The notes under the pieces: model-generated
Told to the model about the DNA's origin: nothing
The model's input: the letters and a program-made list of their open reading frames with translations, nothing else
Databases searched by the model: none
From: Bowmanella yangjiangensis
GTDB lineage: Bacteria; Pseudomonadota; Gammaproteobacteria; Enterobacterales; Alteromonadaceae
Reading direction: 5' to 3'
Assembly: GCF_017255015.1 (NCBI RefSeq)
Contig: NZ_JAFKCS010000002.1
Coordinates: 310,001-374,000 of the forward strand
DNA length: 64,000 nucleotides
Made by a program: the position numbers and the translations under genes
In this document: one piece after another, positions 18,656 through 26,684 of the stretch
How positions within the stretch are numbered: position 1 is the stretch's first letter
Layout of the letters: the number at the start of each line of letters is the position of its first letter

Positions 18656-18760
18656 ATGTGGGATTAATGGGCAGGTTTCAACATCGTTTAGCCCCAGAGC
18701 TATTCCGAATTTAAATGACGGAATACTGTTTTGGGAACTAGACGTTAAAAGGACAGGCAA

Positions 18761-19372
18761 ATGAAACAGCAAACCAATGGTAAAGACAGCTATCGTAACC
18801 TGTGGTTAGCCGGGCTTGGTGCATTTGAGCAAGGTCGCCAGATGGCCGATGCGCAGTTGGATAAATTGCAGGCCAGTGGCAAAGCACAATTTGCACAACT
18901 GGTAGAGCGCGGTGAAGCAGAGCAGGCCAAATTGGGTGAAAACAACCTGGTAGCGCGCTGGTTCAGAAAACCAGCACAGCAGATTAAAGCGCATTTGGCC
19001 CCCGGACAGCAGCGTTTGGCTGACAGCATCGAGCGGCTGGATCAGGTGATGACTCAGTTGCAGAGCGTGCTGGATAGCGAATTGGCGCAAGTTGAGTCTC
19101 AGCCTGAAAAGGTGGCAGAAGCGAAAACTCGCAATACTGCGCAAGATGCCAGTCAGGCAAAACAGTCATCCGCTGACGCTGCTAAAACCAGTCAGGCAGC
19201 ACAACAAACCCAAGCGGCTGTGACATCCTCTGCTGATTCAACCATAGCGGAAAAAAGTACGGAAAAATCCATGGCAGCCAACAAGCCAACGGCAAGTAAA
19301 GCTGCAGCGGCTGCGCGCCCAAGCCGCGCCACTAAAAGTGCACCAAGGGCCGCTAAAGGCACAGAAAGCTGA
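18761..19372 (+). CDS. Phasin with Ala/Lys-rich C-terminal tail
   Basis: A 203-residue protein. The first 110 residues form a phasin-like helical domain with the same W-L-A-G-L-G-A-F motif (17-24) as the upstream protein. The remainder is a low-complexity tail rich in Ala, Ser, Thr and Gln that turns basic at the end (A-A-A-A-R-P-S-R-A-T-K, then A-A-K). Basic tails of this kind in PhaF bind DNA and help divide granules between daughter cells; that is inferred here. AAAGGA precedes the start by 7 bases. The two phasins look like an old duplication. Confidence 0.82.
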   Translation: MKQQTNGKDSYRNLWLAGLGAFEQGRQMADAQLDKLQASGKAQFAQLVERGEAEQAKLGENNLVARWFRKPAQQIKAHLAPGQQRLADSIERLDQVMTQLQSVLDSELAQVESQPEKVAEAKTRNTAQDASQAKQSSADAAKTSQAAQQTQAAVTSSADSTIAEKSTEKSMAANKPTASKAAAAARPSRATKSAPRAAKGTES

Positions 19373-19431
19373 GGGCGGGGCAGTTTCCTTATCCTCAGCG
19401 CTACTGAATTGAGATTCCAGCCACTGTCAGC

Positions 19432-19785
19432 TTAAACTGGCAGTTCGCGGATAGGGCGAATTTCTATGCTGCCAAGACGGGCCGGCGGAATACCGCTGGC
19501 CAGCTTAATGGCTTCGTCCAGATCGGCGGCTTCCATCAGGTAAAAGCCGGCCAACTGCTCTTTGGTTTCGGCAAAAGGGCCGTCGGTTAGCTGCAGCTTG
19601 CCTTCACGTATTCTGACCGTGCTGGCGGTATCCGTCATTTGCAGGGCGTTGCCACCGATACAATGCCCTGAGCTGCGCACGCCATCACCAAAGCTCTTAC
19701 ACTCTTTATTCAGATCCAGCCACTGCTGCTCTGTCATGTCTTTAATGATCTGCTCATCGTAGTAAACCAGGCATACATATTTCAT
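19432..19785 (-). CDS. YCII/DGPF-domain protein, partner of an ECF42 sigma factor
   Basis: A 117-residue soluble protein of the YCII-related family with the hallmark D-G-P-F at residues 68-71. DGPF proteins are encoded next to ECF42 sigma factors in many phyla, and such a sigma gene lies just upstream on the same strand. Their biochemical role is not settled. I start at 19785, where AGGAG lies 7 bases upstream; the frame extends 7 codons further. It is probably co-transcribed with the sigma gene, with a possible tiny ORF in between. Confidence 0.9.
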   Translation of the reverse strand: MKYVCLVYYDEQIIKDMTEQQWLDLNKECKSFGDGVRSSGHCIGGNALQMTDTASTVRIREGKLQLTDGPFAETKEQLAGFYLMEAADLDEAIKLASGIPPARLGSIEIRPIRELPV

Positions 19786-19808
19786 CTGTTGCTCCTTGTT
19801 GGTCATGC

Positions 19809-19904
19809 TTACAGCATCAGAAAACGCCGAAACGGGCGTGGCTGTGATGGGTTGTTTTCCTTAGGCGTTGGCTTTTTAGTATTTCGTTTGGTGTTGTCTG
19901 ACAT
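19809..19904 (-). CDS. Possible 31-residue Pro/Lys-rich small ORF
   Basis: An ATG-to-TAA frame of 31 codons with AGGAG 9 bases upstream, lying between the ECF42 sigma gene and the DGPF gene on the same strand. The product begins M-S-D-N-T-K-R-N-T-K-K-P-T-P-K and is hydrophilic, basic and proline-rich, ending R-F-L-M-L. It would be cytoplasmic. I do not recognise it; support is only the ribosome site and its place in the operon. Confidence 0.4.
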   Translation of the reverse strand: MSDNTKRNTKKPTPKENNPSQPRPFRRFLML

Positions 19905-20002
19905 AGGTAAGGCTCCTGTATTTTTTGTTTATTCACCAGCTTGTCGTTTCGCCTTAGCCCATTTCGACAAGCGTCCTTAACCGCTCTTTGACAAAAGCCG
20001 AG

Positions 20003-21256
20003 TTATTTTTCCAGTTCGGCCAGGCATTTTTGCAGAAAACGCATTTCCGGGCCCTGTTTGGTTAAGCTCAGCGCCTGCGCATACGCTTGTCGTGCTTCGC
20101 TCTGTTGCCCTAAGCGTCGGTACATATCGGCCCGTGCGGCATGAAACAGATGATACTGTGCGAGCTTGTTTTCCAGTCCCTGCATTTCCCGTAAACCTGC
20201 TTGTGGGCCATCCCGCATGGCAATGGCGGCGGCGCGGTTAAGCTCCACCACGGCGGTGGGGGAAGCCTGTCTGAGCAAATCATACAACTGCACAATGCGC
20301 TGCCAGTCCGTATCGGCAAAGCGCACGGCCAAAGCATGTTGAGCGGCTATGGCAGCCTGCAGGGCAAAACTGCCGATTTCTCCGGCCAGCATGGCTTCCT
20401 GAACCAGCATTAAGCCCTGGCGGATTTGCCCATGATCCCACTGGCGCCTGTCTTGAAATTCCAGTTGGATCAGATCGCCCTCAGCGTTGTGTCGGGTCAT
20501 GCGTCTGGCATCTTGCAACAGCATCAGTGCCAGCAAGCCGCTGACTTCGGCATCGGGCAAAAGTTGCCTGAGCAGATGGCCGAGACGGATGGCTTCGCTG
20601 CAAAGATCCTGACGAATCAGGTCGTCTCCCGCTGTTGCTGAATATCCCTCATTGAACACCAGGTAAATCACATGCAGCACGGACTCCAGTCGCTCCGGAA
20701 GATCCTGCTCGCCAGGCACCACATAGGGAATTTTGGCATCGCGAATCTTATTTTTGGCCCGCACAATACGCTGCGCCAGGGTCACAGGTGAGGTTAGAAA
20801 CGCACGGGCAATTTCATCTGTGCTTAGATCGCAGATTTCCCTTAAGGTCAGGGCCAACTGAGCTTCAATGGACAGGGCAGGGTGACAGCATGTGAAGATA
20901 AGACGTAAGCGGTCATCTTCAATATCCGGCTGCTCGCTATGGTCTTCTTCATAGCCGGGCTCACTGCTATGGCCAAGCTCGTCCATCAAATGGCTAAACC
21001 GCTTATCGCGGCGAATCTGATCTATGGCTTTAAAGCGTCCGGCCGACACCAGCCAGGCACGGGGATTGTCGGGAATGCCGTCATTTGGCCACTGCTTTAA
21101 CGCGGCGCTGAAGGCTTCCTGCAAGGTTTCTTCTGCCAGCTCAAAATCTCCCAGCAAGCGGATCAGGGTGGCCAGTACCCGGCGCGACTCATGCTGATAA
21201 ATCCGCTGGATCTGCGCAGCGATAAGCGCCCCTGAATCAGATTCTGCCTGCCACAT
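20003..21256 (-). CDS. ECF42-type sigma factor with C-terminal TPR-like extension
   Basis: A 417-residue protein. The N-terminal half carries sigma regions 2 (LLGDFELAEETLQEAFSAAL, about 34-53; PRAWLVSAGRFKAIDQIRR, about 64-82) and 4 (about 130-175). The long C-terminal half (about 185-417) is the helical DUF6596/TPR-like extension that marks the ECF42 group. The group occurs with DGPF proteins instead of a normal anti-sigma factor, exactly as here. The extension is thought to control the sigma factor itself. The regulon is unknown. Confidence 0.9.
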   Translation of the reverse strand: MWQAESDSGALIAAQIQRIYQHESRRVLATLIRLLGDFELAEETLQEAFSAALKQWPNDGIPDNPRAWLVSAGRFKAIDQIRRDKRFSHLMDELGHSSEPGYEEDHSEQPDIEDDRLRLIFTCCHPALSIEAQLALTLREICDLSTDEIARAFLTSPVTLAQRIVRAKNKIRDAKIPYVVPGEQDLPERLESVLHVIYLVFNEGYSATAGDDLIRQDLCSEAIRLGHLLRQLLPDAEVSGLLALMLLQDARRMTRHNAEGDLIQLEFQDRRQWDHGQIRQGLMLVQEAMLAGEIGSFALQAAIAAQHALAVRFADTDWQRIVQLYDLLRQASPTAVVELNRAAAIAMRDGPQAGLREMQGLENKLAQYHLFHAARADMYRRLGQQSEARQAYAQALSLTKQGPEMRFLQKCLAELEK

Positions 21257-21645
21257 TTATCATTCCCTGCCTGATATAGAGTAAAGCAGGGTATCAGCAC
21301 TTCGCCGTGCTGAAAATGCCTGGTAAAACTTCCGCCTTAGCGTCTTTCTATATAACAACTTCTCCCCGCAGAATATATAAGTGCATTACATATCGCGTAT
21401 GCATAGATGGGCAGTAACGTTGTCGCCACTAAGACCCTTTCGCTGATTTTTCTGGCAAACCATTGGATACTGAAATAAAGTCTATAAATCAATAAATTGG
21501 ACCGGGTTATCGGCTTTAGTCAATGGCATATTAGGCGGCATCTGTCCTTTTTCCCGCCGTATAGCTGTTATACGGACATTGGCTACTTATTGGCCTTAAT
21601 CGGACTGGTGTCGTAAAGAAAGCGTGATGTATCAAGGAGGAAGGT
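21257..21645. other. Non-coding left flank of the accessory segment
   Basis: No gene is seen. CAGCAC (21295-21300) pairs with GTGCTG (21307-21312) around 6 bases. CCGTATA (21557-21563) and TATACGG (21569-21575) form a perfect 7-bp stem around GCTGT. The 13-mer GCTGTTATACGGA (21564-21576) recurs once in the window, at 33288-33300. Confidence 0.5.
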
Positions 21646-22470
21646 GTGAAAGTCTCTGAAACATCCACTGACTATGAGAAGTTGGCTCAGAAAATTTACG
21701 GAGAAATCCTTGCTCTTGAGGGGGTTGAGAATATTGATGTAAGACATAATGTAAAGATCAAGGGTAAGTCTGGCGTTGAGCACCAAATAGATGTTTTTTG
21801 GGAGTATAAATACGCGGGGGTAGTTCACAGAGTTCTCATAGAGTGCAAACACTATAGCCATGCAGTTAGCTTATTACACGTTAGAAATATACATGGGCTT
21901 ACAACGGATATTCCTAATAGTACAGGAATAATAGTTACAACCGTTGGCTTTCAATCCGGTGCGAAAGAGTATGCGGATTTTTACGAAATGGGGCTAAAGC
22001 TGATAAGAAAACCACGCGGTGAGGACTGGGATGGCTGCATCCAAATAGTCAATATTCAGATGAAGTTTCTCAGAAACCATTATCTTGATTTCAAGCTAGA
22101 GTTTGATGGAAATGATCAGGCAACAAGAGAGAGCGCTCAGAGAGATCCATCGGTAATGTCCGCCAATTCAACAGAAATCATTGTCAGAGACGAGGGGTAC
22201 GAGCCCTGTGCTTTTAATTTATGGCTTGATCGCCATATATCAGCAGAGTCAGATGGGTTCGGTGTAGAGAACCAGAAAACTTTGATTCCTGAAAAATCGT
22301 ATTTCGTAACACCTGATAATCGAGAGCTAAAACTTGGAAGGGTTGTCGTCACGTATATATCCACCCAATTCGATCAAGACCTCGAAATTGACGCTATGAA
22401 TCTCGTTGAGGCTGTGCTTCAGGACTTTGGCAGTGGCGAGGTCGAGCACATGTATCATAAAAATGCATAA
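21646..22470 (+). CDS. Mrr-like PD-(D/E)xK restriction endonuclease domain protein
   Basis: A 274-residue protein with a GTG start 5 bases after AAGGAGG. The N-terminal 140 residues have the restriction-endonuclease-like fold: Asp49 in E-H-Q-I-D-V and Glu66/Lys68 in I-E-C-K form the D...ExK site of Mrr-type nucleases. The C-terminal half (about 150-274) is not recognised. It may cut modified or foreign DNA, or repair DNA. Base composition is lower in GC than the flanks, which points to transfer. An attC-like segment begins exactly at its stop codon, and a toxin-antitoxin pair follows. Confidence 0.75.
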   Translation: MKVSETSTDYEKLAQKIYGEILALEGVENIDVRHNVKIKGKSGVEHQIDVFWEYKYAGVVHRVLIECKHYSHAVSLLHVRNIHGLTTDIPNSTGIIVTTVGFQSGAKEYADFYEMGLKLIRKPRGEDWDGCIQIVNIQMKFLRNHYLDFKLEFDGNDQATRESAQRDPSVMSANSTEIIVRDEGYEPCAFNLWLDRHISAESDGFGVENQKTLIPEKSYFVTPDNRELKLGRVVVTYISTQFDQDLEIDAMNLVEAVLQDFGSGEVEHMYHKNA

Positions 22471-22536
22471 CAATCGCAAGCACTGGGACAAAATTTCCGC
22501 TGCGATACAATTTGCCCGTACTGCGGGCAGTATTGC
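22468..22536 (+). repeat. Degenerate attC-like segment after the Mrr-like gene
   Basis: Starts on the stop codon with TAACAATCGC (22468-22477) and ends in a hairpin, TGCCCG (22513-22518) and CGGGCA (22524-22529), followed by GTATTGC. Size, position after a stop codon and layout recall an integron attC site, but the core triplet at the right end is not canonical, so this is tentative. Confidence 0.3.
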
Positions 22537-22572
22537 AATATCAACTTCTTGCTCATAATGATTAGTTGTCCT

Positions 22573-22595
22573 ACTATTTGTACACTATTTTGTAC
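22573..22595 (+). promoter_or_regulatory. Probable toxin-antitoxin operator (tandem repeat)
   Basis: Two adjoining copies, ACTATTTGTAC (22573-22583) and ACTATTTTGTAC (22584-22595), lie 15 bases before the antitoxin start. Phd/YefM antitoxins bind repeats at their own promoter, so this is a likely autoregulatory site. Confidence 0.55.
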
Positions 22596-22610
22596 TCTTA
22601 GAGGTTCATT

Positions 22611-22892
22611 ATGAGTCGTATTCGTCTTGATCAAGATATTCAACCATTGTCTGAGTTTCGCGCAGGTGTCGCTTCTTACATCAAACAAATCAATGAGACT
22701 CGTCGTCCATTGGTCATTACGCAACGTGGCAAAGGGGTTGCAGTTGTTCTTGATGTTGCAGAGTACGAAGCAATGCAAGAGAAAATCGAATTACTGGAAG
22801 AAATGCGCACAGCAGAAGCTCAGCTGGCTTCAGGACTTGGTGTTTCTAATGAAGATGCGCGTGCCCAAGTTCTGGGGCGTATTAGCAAGTGA
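22611..22892 (+). CDS. Phd/YefM-family antitoxin
   Basis: A 93-residue protein with the Phd/YefM N-terminal DNA-binding fold (I-Q-P-L-S-E-F-R-A, then PLVITQRGKGVAVVLDVAEYEAM at about 33-55) and a flexible charged C-terminus that would wrap the toxin. AGAGG precedes the ATG by 6 bases. The stop overlaps the toxin start by 4 bases (GTGA), the standard antitoxin-first layout. It should neutralise the downstream toxin and repress the operon through the tandem repeat just upstream. Confidence 0.92.
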   Translation: MSRIRLDQDIQPLSEFRAGVASYIKQINETRRPLVITQRGKGVAVVLDVAEYEAMQEKIELLEEMRTAEAQLASGLGVSNEDARAQVLGRISK

Positions 22893-23176
22893 AAGTAGTT
22901 TGGTCTCCATTAGCGCTTCAAAAGCTAGGAGACATAGCTGAGTTTATTTCTTTAGATAATCCAACTGCTGCAAAAAAGTGGGTAAATGACGTTTTCGATA
23001 AAACGGCATTGCTCAGAGGTATGCCTGAGATGGGGCGCTTTGTTCCTGAAATGCCGCATACGAACTATCGCGAAATCCTCTTTGGACACTATCGTATTAT
23101 TTACAGTTTAAGCCATGAGATCCGTGTGCTAACAGTTCGTAACTGTCGTCAAATGTTGTCGGAAGATGACCTGTAA
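22889..23176 (+). CDS. RelE/ParE-superfamily toxin
   Basis: A 95-residue protein with a GTG start inside the antitoxin stop. The fold pattern is that of ParE/RelE: V-W-S-P-L-A-L-Q-K-L at the N-terminus, a central two-helix hairpin, and strands with R-E-I-L-F-G-H-Y-R-I-I-Y (about 66-77) and I-R-V-L-T-V-R-N-C-R-Q (about 82-92). The G-x-Y-R-I-I-Y form favours ParE (gyrase target) over RelE (mRNA cleavage), but the target cannot be decided by eye. The pair may stabilise this accessory segment. Confidence 0.9.
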   Translation: MKVVWSPLALQKLGDIAEFISLDNPTAAKKWVNDVFDKTALLRGMPEMGRFVPEMPHTNYREILFGHYRIIYSLSHEIRVLTVRNCRQMLSEDDL

Positions 23177-23226
23177 AACCGCCTTCTAAAAGCATTTTAG
23201 AATGATTCCCATACCTTAATGCAGTA

Positions 23227-24714
23227 TTAGCCCAAGGCTTGCTTGGGCTCGCTGGCAGGGCCTGGCAGATTGGTCAGGATCTGCGCTTCACGCTGTTTAA
23301 GTTGTTGCAGATAGTAGCGGAACTGCTTGCTGATCTGGGTGCTGCGGCGAATCAAATCCATTTGCGGCCAGGTGGCCCGCTCGCCACTTTTTATCAGCTC
23401 GGTAATGCTCTGCTCGGTGGGATTGGCCAACAGGTACTTTAAGCTGCCAAGCCCTTGCTGCGGTAATATGTTGATATCCCCTACATATTGCTGATCAATG
23501 ATGGAACGCAGCTTATGAATGCCAAGCTTAGCGGCCTTGCCTGGTACCAGGTTTTCCATAATATCAAAGGCATAGATGCTGTTGCTTTTGGCAAGGCCGA
23601 CCAAATGGCGCTTGGTCAGCGCCAGTACACCGCGGCTATGTTGTTTACGCCTGGATAAAAACGGCACGGCCAAAGGGTTGGTCTGGCTGACAATACTGTG
23701 GTTAACCCCGTACAAACGGGCCAGTCGGTTAAAGGGCAGATCAGCCATCAGCGAGCCGTCGGCAAAACGGCGGCTGGGGATATAAGGCACAATCTCACCA
23801 GCCTGATTACGCGCTTTAAGTTGCACGGGGTCAAACACCAGGGGAATGGCGCAGGAGGCCCGTACCGCCTGGGTGATAATGGCATTAGGGCTGGTTTTGG
23901 CATTAAGTAAACGTGAATACTGGTGCAGGTCGGCTGGGGATACCGTAATAGTCACCTGCCTGCCAGTGAGCTTGTAGGCATCTTCGAAGGTCACTAAATC
24001 AAACAGCTCAATAAGGGCATTTTCCAGATTGGTGCTGTCCAGCCAACTGCCTTTGCCTGGCCCTTGCCAGATACTCCATTTGTGAAAACGGGCATAAATG
24101 GCCTCGGGGCTGAGTAGGTCCATCAACTCTGCATCGCGTCGGGTAGCCAGCAGCGCTGCCACAATAGAGCCAGCGCTGGCACCGGAAATCACCGGCGGCA
24201 AGAGATCATGTTCCAATAAGGACCGCACCACACCACAGTGGAAAAATCCCAGGCCCGCACCGCCACTTAGCATTAAACAGCTTTGCCCGTAGGCGTGGGT
24301 GGTTTCTTCAAAAAACGACAGTTTTTCATGAAAGTCGATGTCGCGCTCATCGGCATTAAAGATAAATTCCAGTGCCGAGCACACTTCATCCAGAAAGGTC
24401 TGGATAAGTACTTTTGTGCCTACCTTGGCATAGTTACTCAGTTCAGGGTTGGCAATGTTAGCCAGATTACCGTGGATCCCTTCGTGCAGGATAAACATCA
24501 AACCGGCCGCGTCGTTATTGGCTTTGGCCGCTTGCATGCGTTCCACCCGTTTGCGGATCAGGCGAAAGTCATAATCGTTGGATTTATCCTGTTGCTTCCA
24601 GTCATCGGCACCGGATAGCCGGTCGTGCTCCAGGCTGGCTTGCAGGAACTCGTCATAACTGGCTGCATTGTCGATAGCCAGTTGTACTTTGCTCAGCGCT
24701 GTTTTGTTTGCCAT
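23227..24714 (-). CDS. Patatin-like phospholipase with DUF3336 domain
   Basis: A 495-residue protein with an N-terminal DUF3336 helical domain (about 1-140) and a patatin domain (about 145-345), like yeast TGL lipases and their proteobacterial relatives. The active site is intact: oxyanion loop G-G-A-G-L-G (151-156), nucleophile Ser180 in G-A-S-A-G, and Asp319 in D-G-S. It probably hydrolyses triacylglycerol or phospholipid acyl chains and may use storage lipid made by the wax ester synthase/DGAT encoded at 39.2 kb; that link is inference. No signal peptide. It is convergent with the toxin gene and divergent from the lysozyme-like gene. Confidence 0.92.
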   Translation of the reverse strand: MANKTALSKVQLAIDNAASYDEFLQASLEHDRLSGADDWKQQDKSNDYDFRLIRKRVERMQAAKANNDAAGLMFILHEGIHGNLANIANPELSNYAKVGTKVLIQTFLDEVCSALEFIFNADERDIDFHEKLSFFEETTHAYGQSCLMLSGGAGLGFFHCGVVRSLLEHDLLPPVISGASAGSIVAALLATRRDAELMDLLSPEAIYARFHKWSIWQGPGKGSWLDSTNLENALIELFDLVTFEDAYKLTGRQVTITVSPADLHQYSRLLNAKTSPNAIITQAVRASCAIPLVFDPVQLKARNQAGEIVPYIPSRRFADGSLMADLPFNRLARLYGVNHSIVSQTNPLAVPFLSRRKQHSRGVLALTKRHLVGLAKSNSIYAFDIMENLVPGKAAKLGIHKLRSIIDQQYVGDINILPQQGLGSLKYLLANPTEQSITELIKSGERATWPQMDLIRRSTQISKQFRYYLQQLKQREAQILTNLPGPASEPKQALG

Positions 24715-24950
24715 ATACCACCCCGACCAACATCAACATATATACTCTGATCAAATGCAAAAAAATTGGAAACGGCAACCTAATTTTTGTATACGGGGAA
24801 CAAGGATAGCAAGGGAAAAGGACAATGTTTCGTCCCCAAACGGCATTTTGCCGCGAGATAAACTGTAAATGCGTTGTTAATTCATATGGTTGACTTTGTA
24901 TCTGGTCTGAAATAAGTTATTCCTGGATGTGAGTGTGAAAAGGAATAAAT

Positions 24951-26684
24951 ATGTCAAGGATTGCTCAATCGTTAATACTCGTTTCCCTCGCTATGGCGGG
25001 CAACGAAGCCATTGCTGCGGCTAATGATACCGAAGCTTATTATTTGTGTGCGCACAAGATAACAGACAACACCAGTTGGAACTTTGGTACCGCGCCTGCC
25101 TACTGTGATATTGAGCCTTTTGGCGATCCCGAGTTTGTACGAACCTATTTAGCCGAGATTGCCTTTAATACCGCTCAGCCTACCGCCGAAGAACGAGCGC
25201 GCTACATGAATACGCTTAACGCCACCATTCGGGATGGGGCGGCCTATTATCTGTCGGTGAGAAAACCCGATGCCTCTGCTGCCGAAGGAGAGGCCTGGGT
25301 GGAAGCCATCAAAGCCGTCGCCAATCAGGAAACCTTTTGGAGTCATTACCGTGACGCCGTGGTTGATGGCAGAATGAAAATGATGCGAGGCGACTCGGGT
25401 CATGGCCATGGCATGATGCAAGTGGACGACCGCTGGCACTTTGCACGCATAAACGAAGGTAAGGGCTGGCAGATCTTTGAAAACATGCTGTACGCCATGG
25501 AAATTTTCTACAGCGAATGGCAAAACGCCGCGCAAGCCAGCTGTTTATCGGCGCCAGATAACTGGTCTGAGCGCACGCGTGCTGCCTATGCCGCCTATAA
25601 TGGCGGCCCCAGCCGGATTTGTCGTTGGCATGACAATCCAGTGTGGCAAGACGAAGGTTTTTTGGGCAAGTTCCAGGCTAAAAGCTGGCTAAACTACATC
25701 GCCAATCTTGATGCGACTGCGCCAGTTGACGTTGCTTGTATGTTGGAAGGCGTTGAGTTTTGTGTCCCTGAATATGTGCCGCCAGCCCATTCTATTGATA
25801 ACCCCGAAACGCCCTGGCAATACAATTACGTGGAGCTAACCAGTGGCGAAATCTGCTTGCTTGAAAATGGTGGCTTCCATTGTGTGTTGCAGCAACAAAA
25901 CGCGCCTTGCCTGAATGCCATGTTCGACCGGGTATCTATAGCCCAAGCCATAAAACTGGATCAAACACAAAGTGATGCCTACCCCAAAACGGTGTATGAA
26001 AAACACCAATGTCTTGCGAATCTGGAAAACAGTTTTGCTGTTGGGCAAAGCGTGGTTGCCGAGAAGGCGACCAATATCCGTCACACCGCAGCGGGTACAG
26101 ACACGCAGCATGATGCGGTTGTGGGTAAGGTTTATCAAATTCTGGATGTGGTGGCAGGCACGCCGGCGGATCAATCTCGTTACTACCGAATTCGCTATGC
26201 TACCGATGCCGAAGGCTATATCTATGCCGGTGGAGTGCGAGACTTTAGCAGTTGGGCAACAGCCGCAAGCCATGAAAGCCTGCCGGATAGCGACAAGCTG
26301 ATAGCCATGACGGGCGATACCCTTTACGTTGTTAATGCCCAAGGGATCCCGGTTAAGGATGCGGCTGGAGAGCAGGGAGTACAGATAGGCAAGTTCGAAA
26401 AAGGCGATGCGCTTGAGGTACATAGCACCCAAAGCATTGGGGAACATAATGAAATCTATTATGAAGTCAGTACCGCTGCACTAAGAGGCTTTATTTACAG
26501 CGGCAGTCTTCTTCCCAGTTCAGACCTGGCCAGTTGGACGTCATTTGAAGCGCCAGAACCCGAAACACCCCCAACACCCGAGCCACCTGTTACTGAGCCT
26601 CCTGCACAGCAAGATTCAGGCGGCGGTTCGCTGAGCTATGCATTGCTCCTGTTGTTATATGTGGTCAGAAAGAGGCATCTATGA
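24951..26684 (+). CDS. Secreted lysozyme-like (SLT-fold) protein with GlyGly-CTERM anchor
   Basis: A 577-residue protein. It has a signal peptide (about 1-23); a transglycosylase-like domain with candidate catalytic Glu127 (N-Q-E-T-F-W), G-H-G-M-M-Q-V-D (153-160 region) and A-Y-N-G-G (215-219); a cysteine-rich middle; SH3-like segments (about 360-530); and a Pro-rich linker. It ends with G-G-G-S-L-S-Y, a hydrophobic stretch and R-K-R, the GlyGly-CTERM signal cut by rhombosortase. It should cut peptidoglycan at the cell surface or outside. The SLT motifs are clear but the family is divergent. GGAATAA precedes the start. The next gene overlaps by 4 bases. Confidence 0.75.
   Translation: MSRIAQSLILVSLAMAGNEAIAAANDTEAYYLCAHKITDNTSWNFGTAPAYCDIEPFGDPEFVRTYLAEIAFNTAQPTAEERARYMNTLNATIRDGAAYYLSVRKPDASAAEGEAWVEAIKAVANQETFWSHYRDAVVDGRMKMMRGDSGHGHGMMQVDDRWHFARINEGKGWQIFENMLYAMEIFYSEWQNAAQASCLSAPDNWSERTRAAYAAYNGGPSRICRWHDNPVWQDEGFLGKFQAKSWLNYIANLDATAPVDVACMLEGVEFCVPEYVPPAHSIDNPETPWQYNYVELTSGEICLLENGGFHCVLQQQNAPCLNAMFDRVSIAQAIKLDQTQSDAYPKTVYEKHQCLANLENSFAVGQSVVAEKATNIRHTAAGTDTQHDAVVGKVYQILDVVAGTPADQSRYYRIRYATDAEGYIYAGGVRDFSSWATAASHESLPDSDKLIAMTGDTLYVVNAQGIPVKDAAGEQGVQIGKFEKGDALEVHSTQSIGEHNEIYYEVSTAALRGFIYSGSLLPSSDLASWTSFEAPEPETPPTPEPPVTEPPAQQDSGGGSLSYALLLLLYVVRKRHL

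Noticed and set aside
23177-23226. attC-like site after the toxin gene
   Set aside because: The short space holds only an A/T-rich stem (CTAAAA/TTTTAG); the hairpin tail seen at the other three sites is missing.
25836-26447. A 203-codon minus-strand frame
   Set aside because: It lies wholly inside the lysozyme-like gene on the other strand and has no family features.
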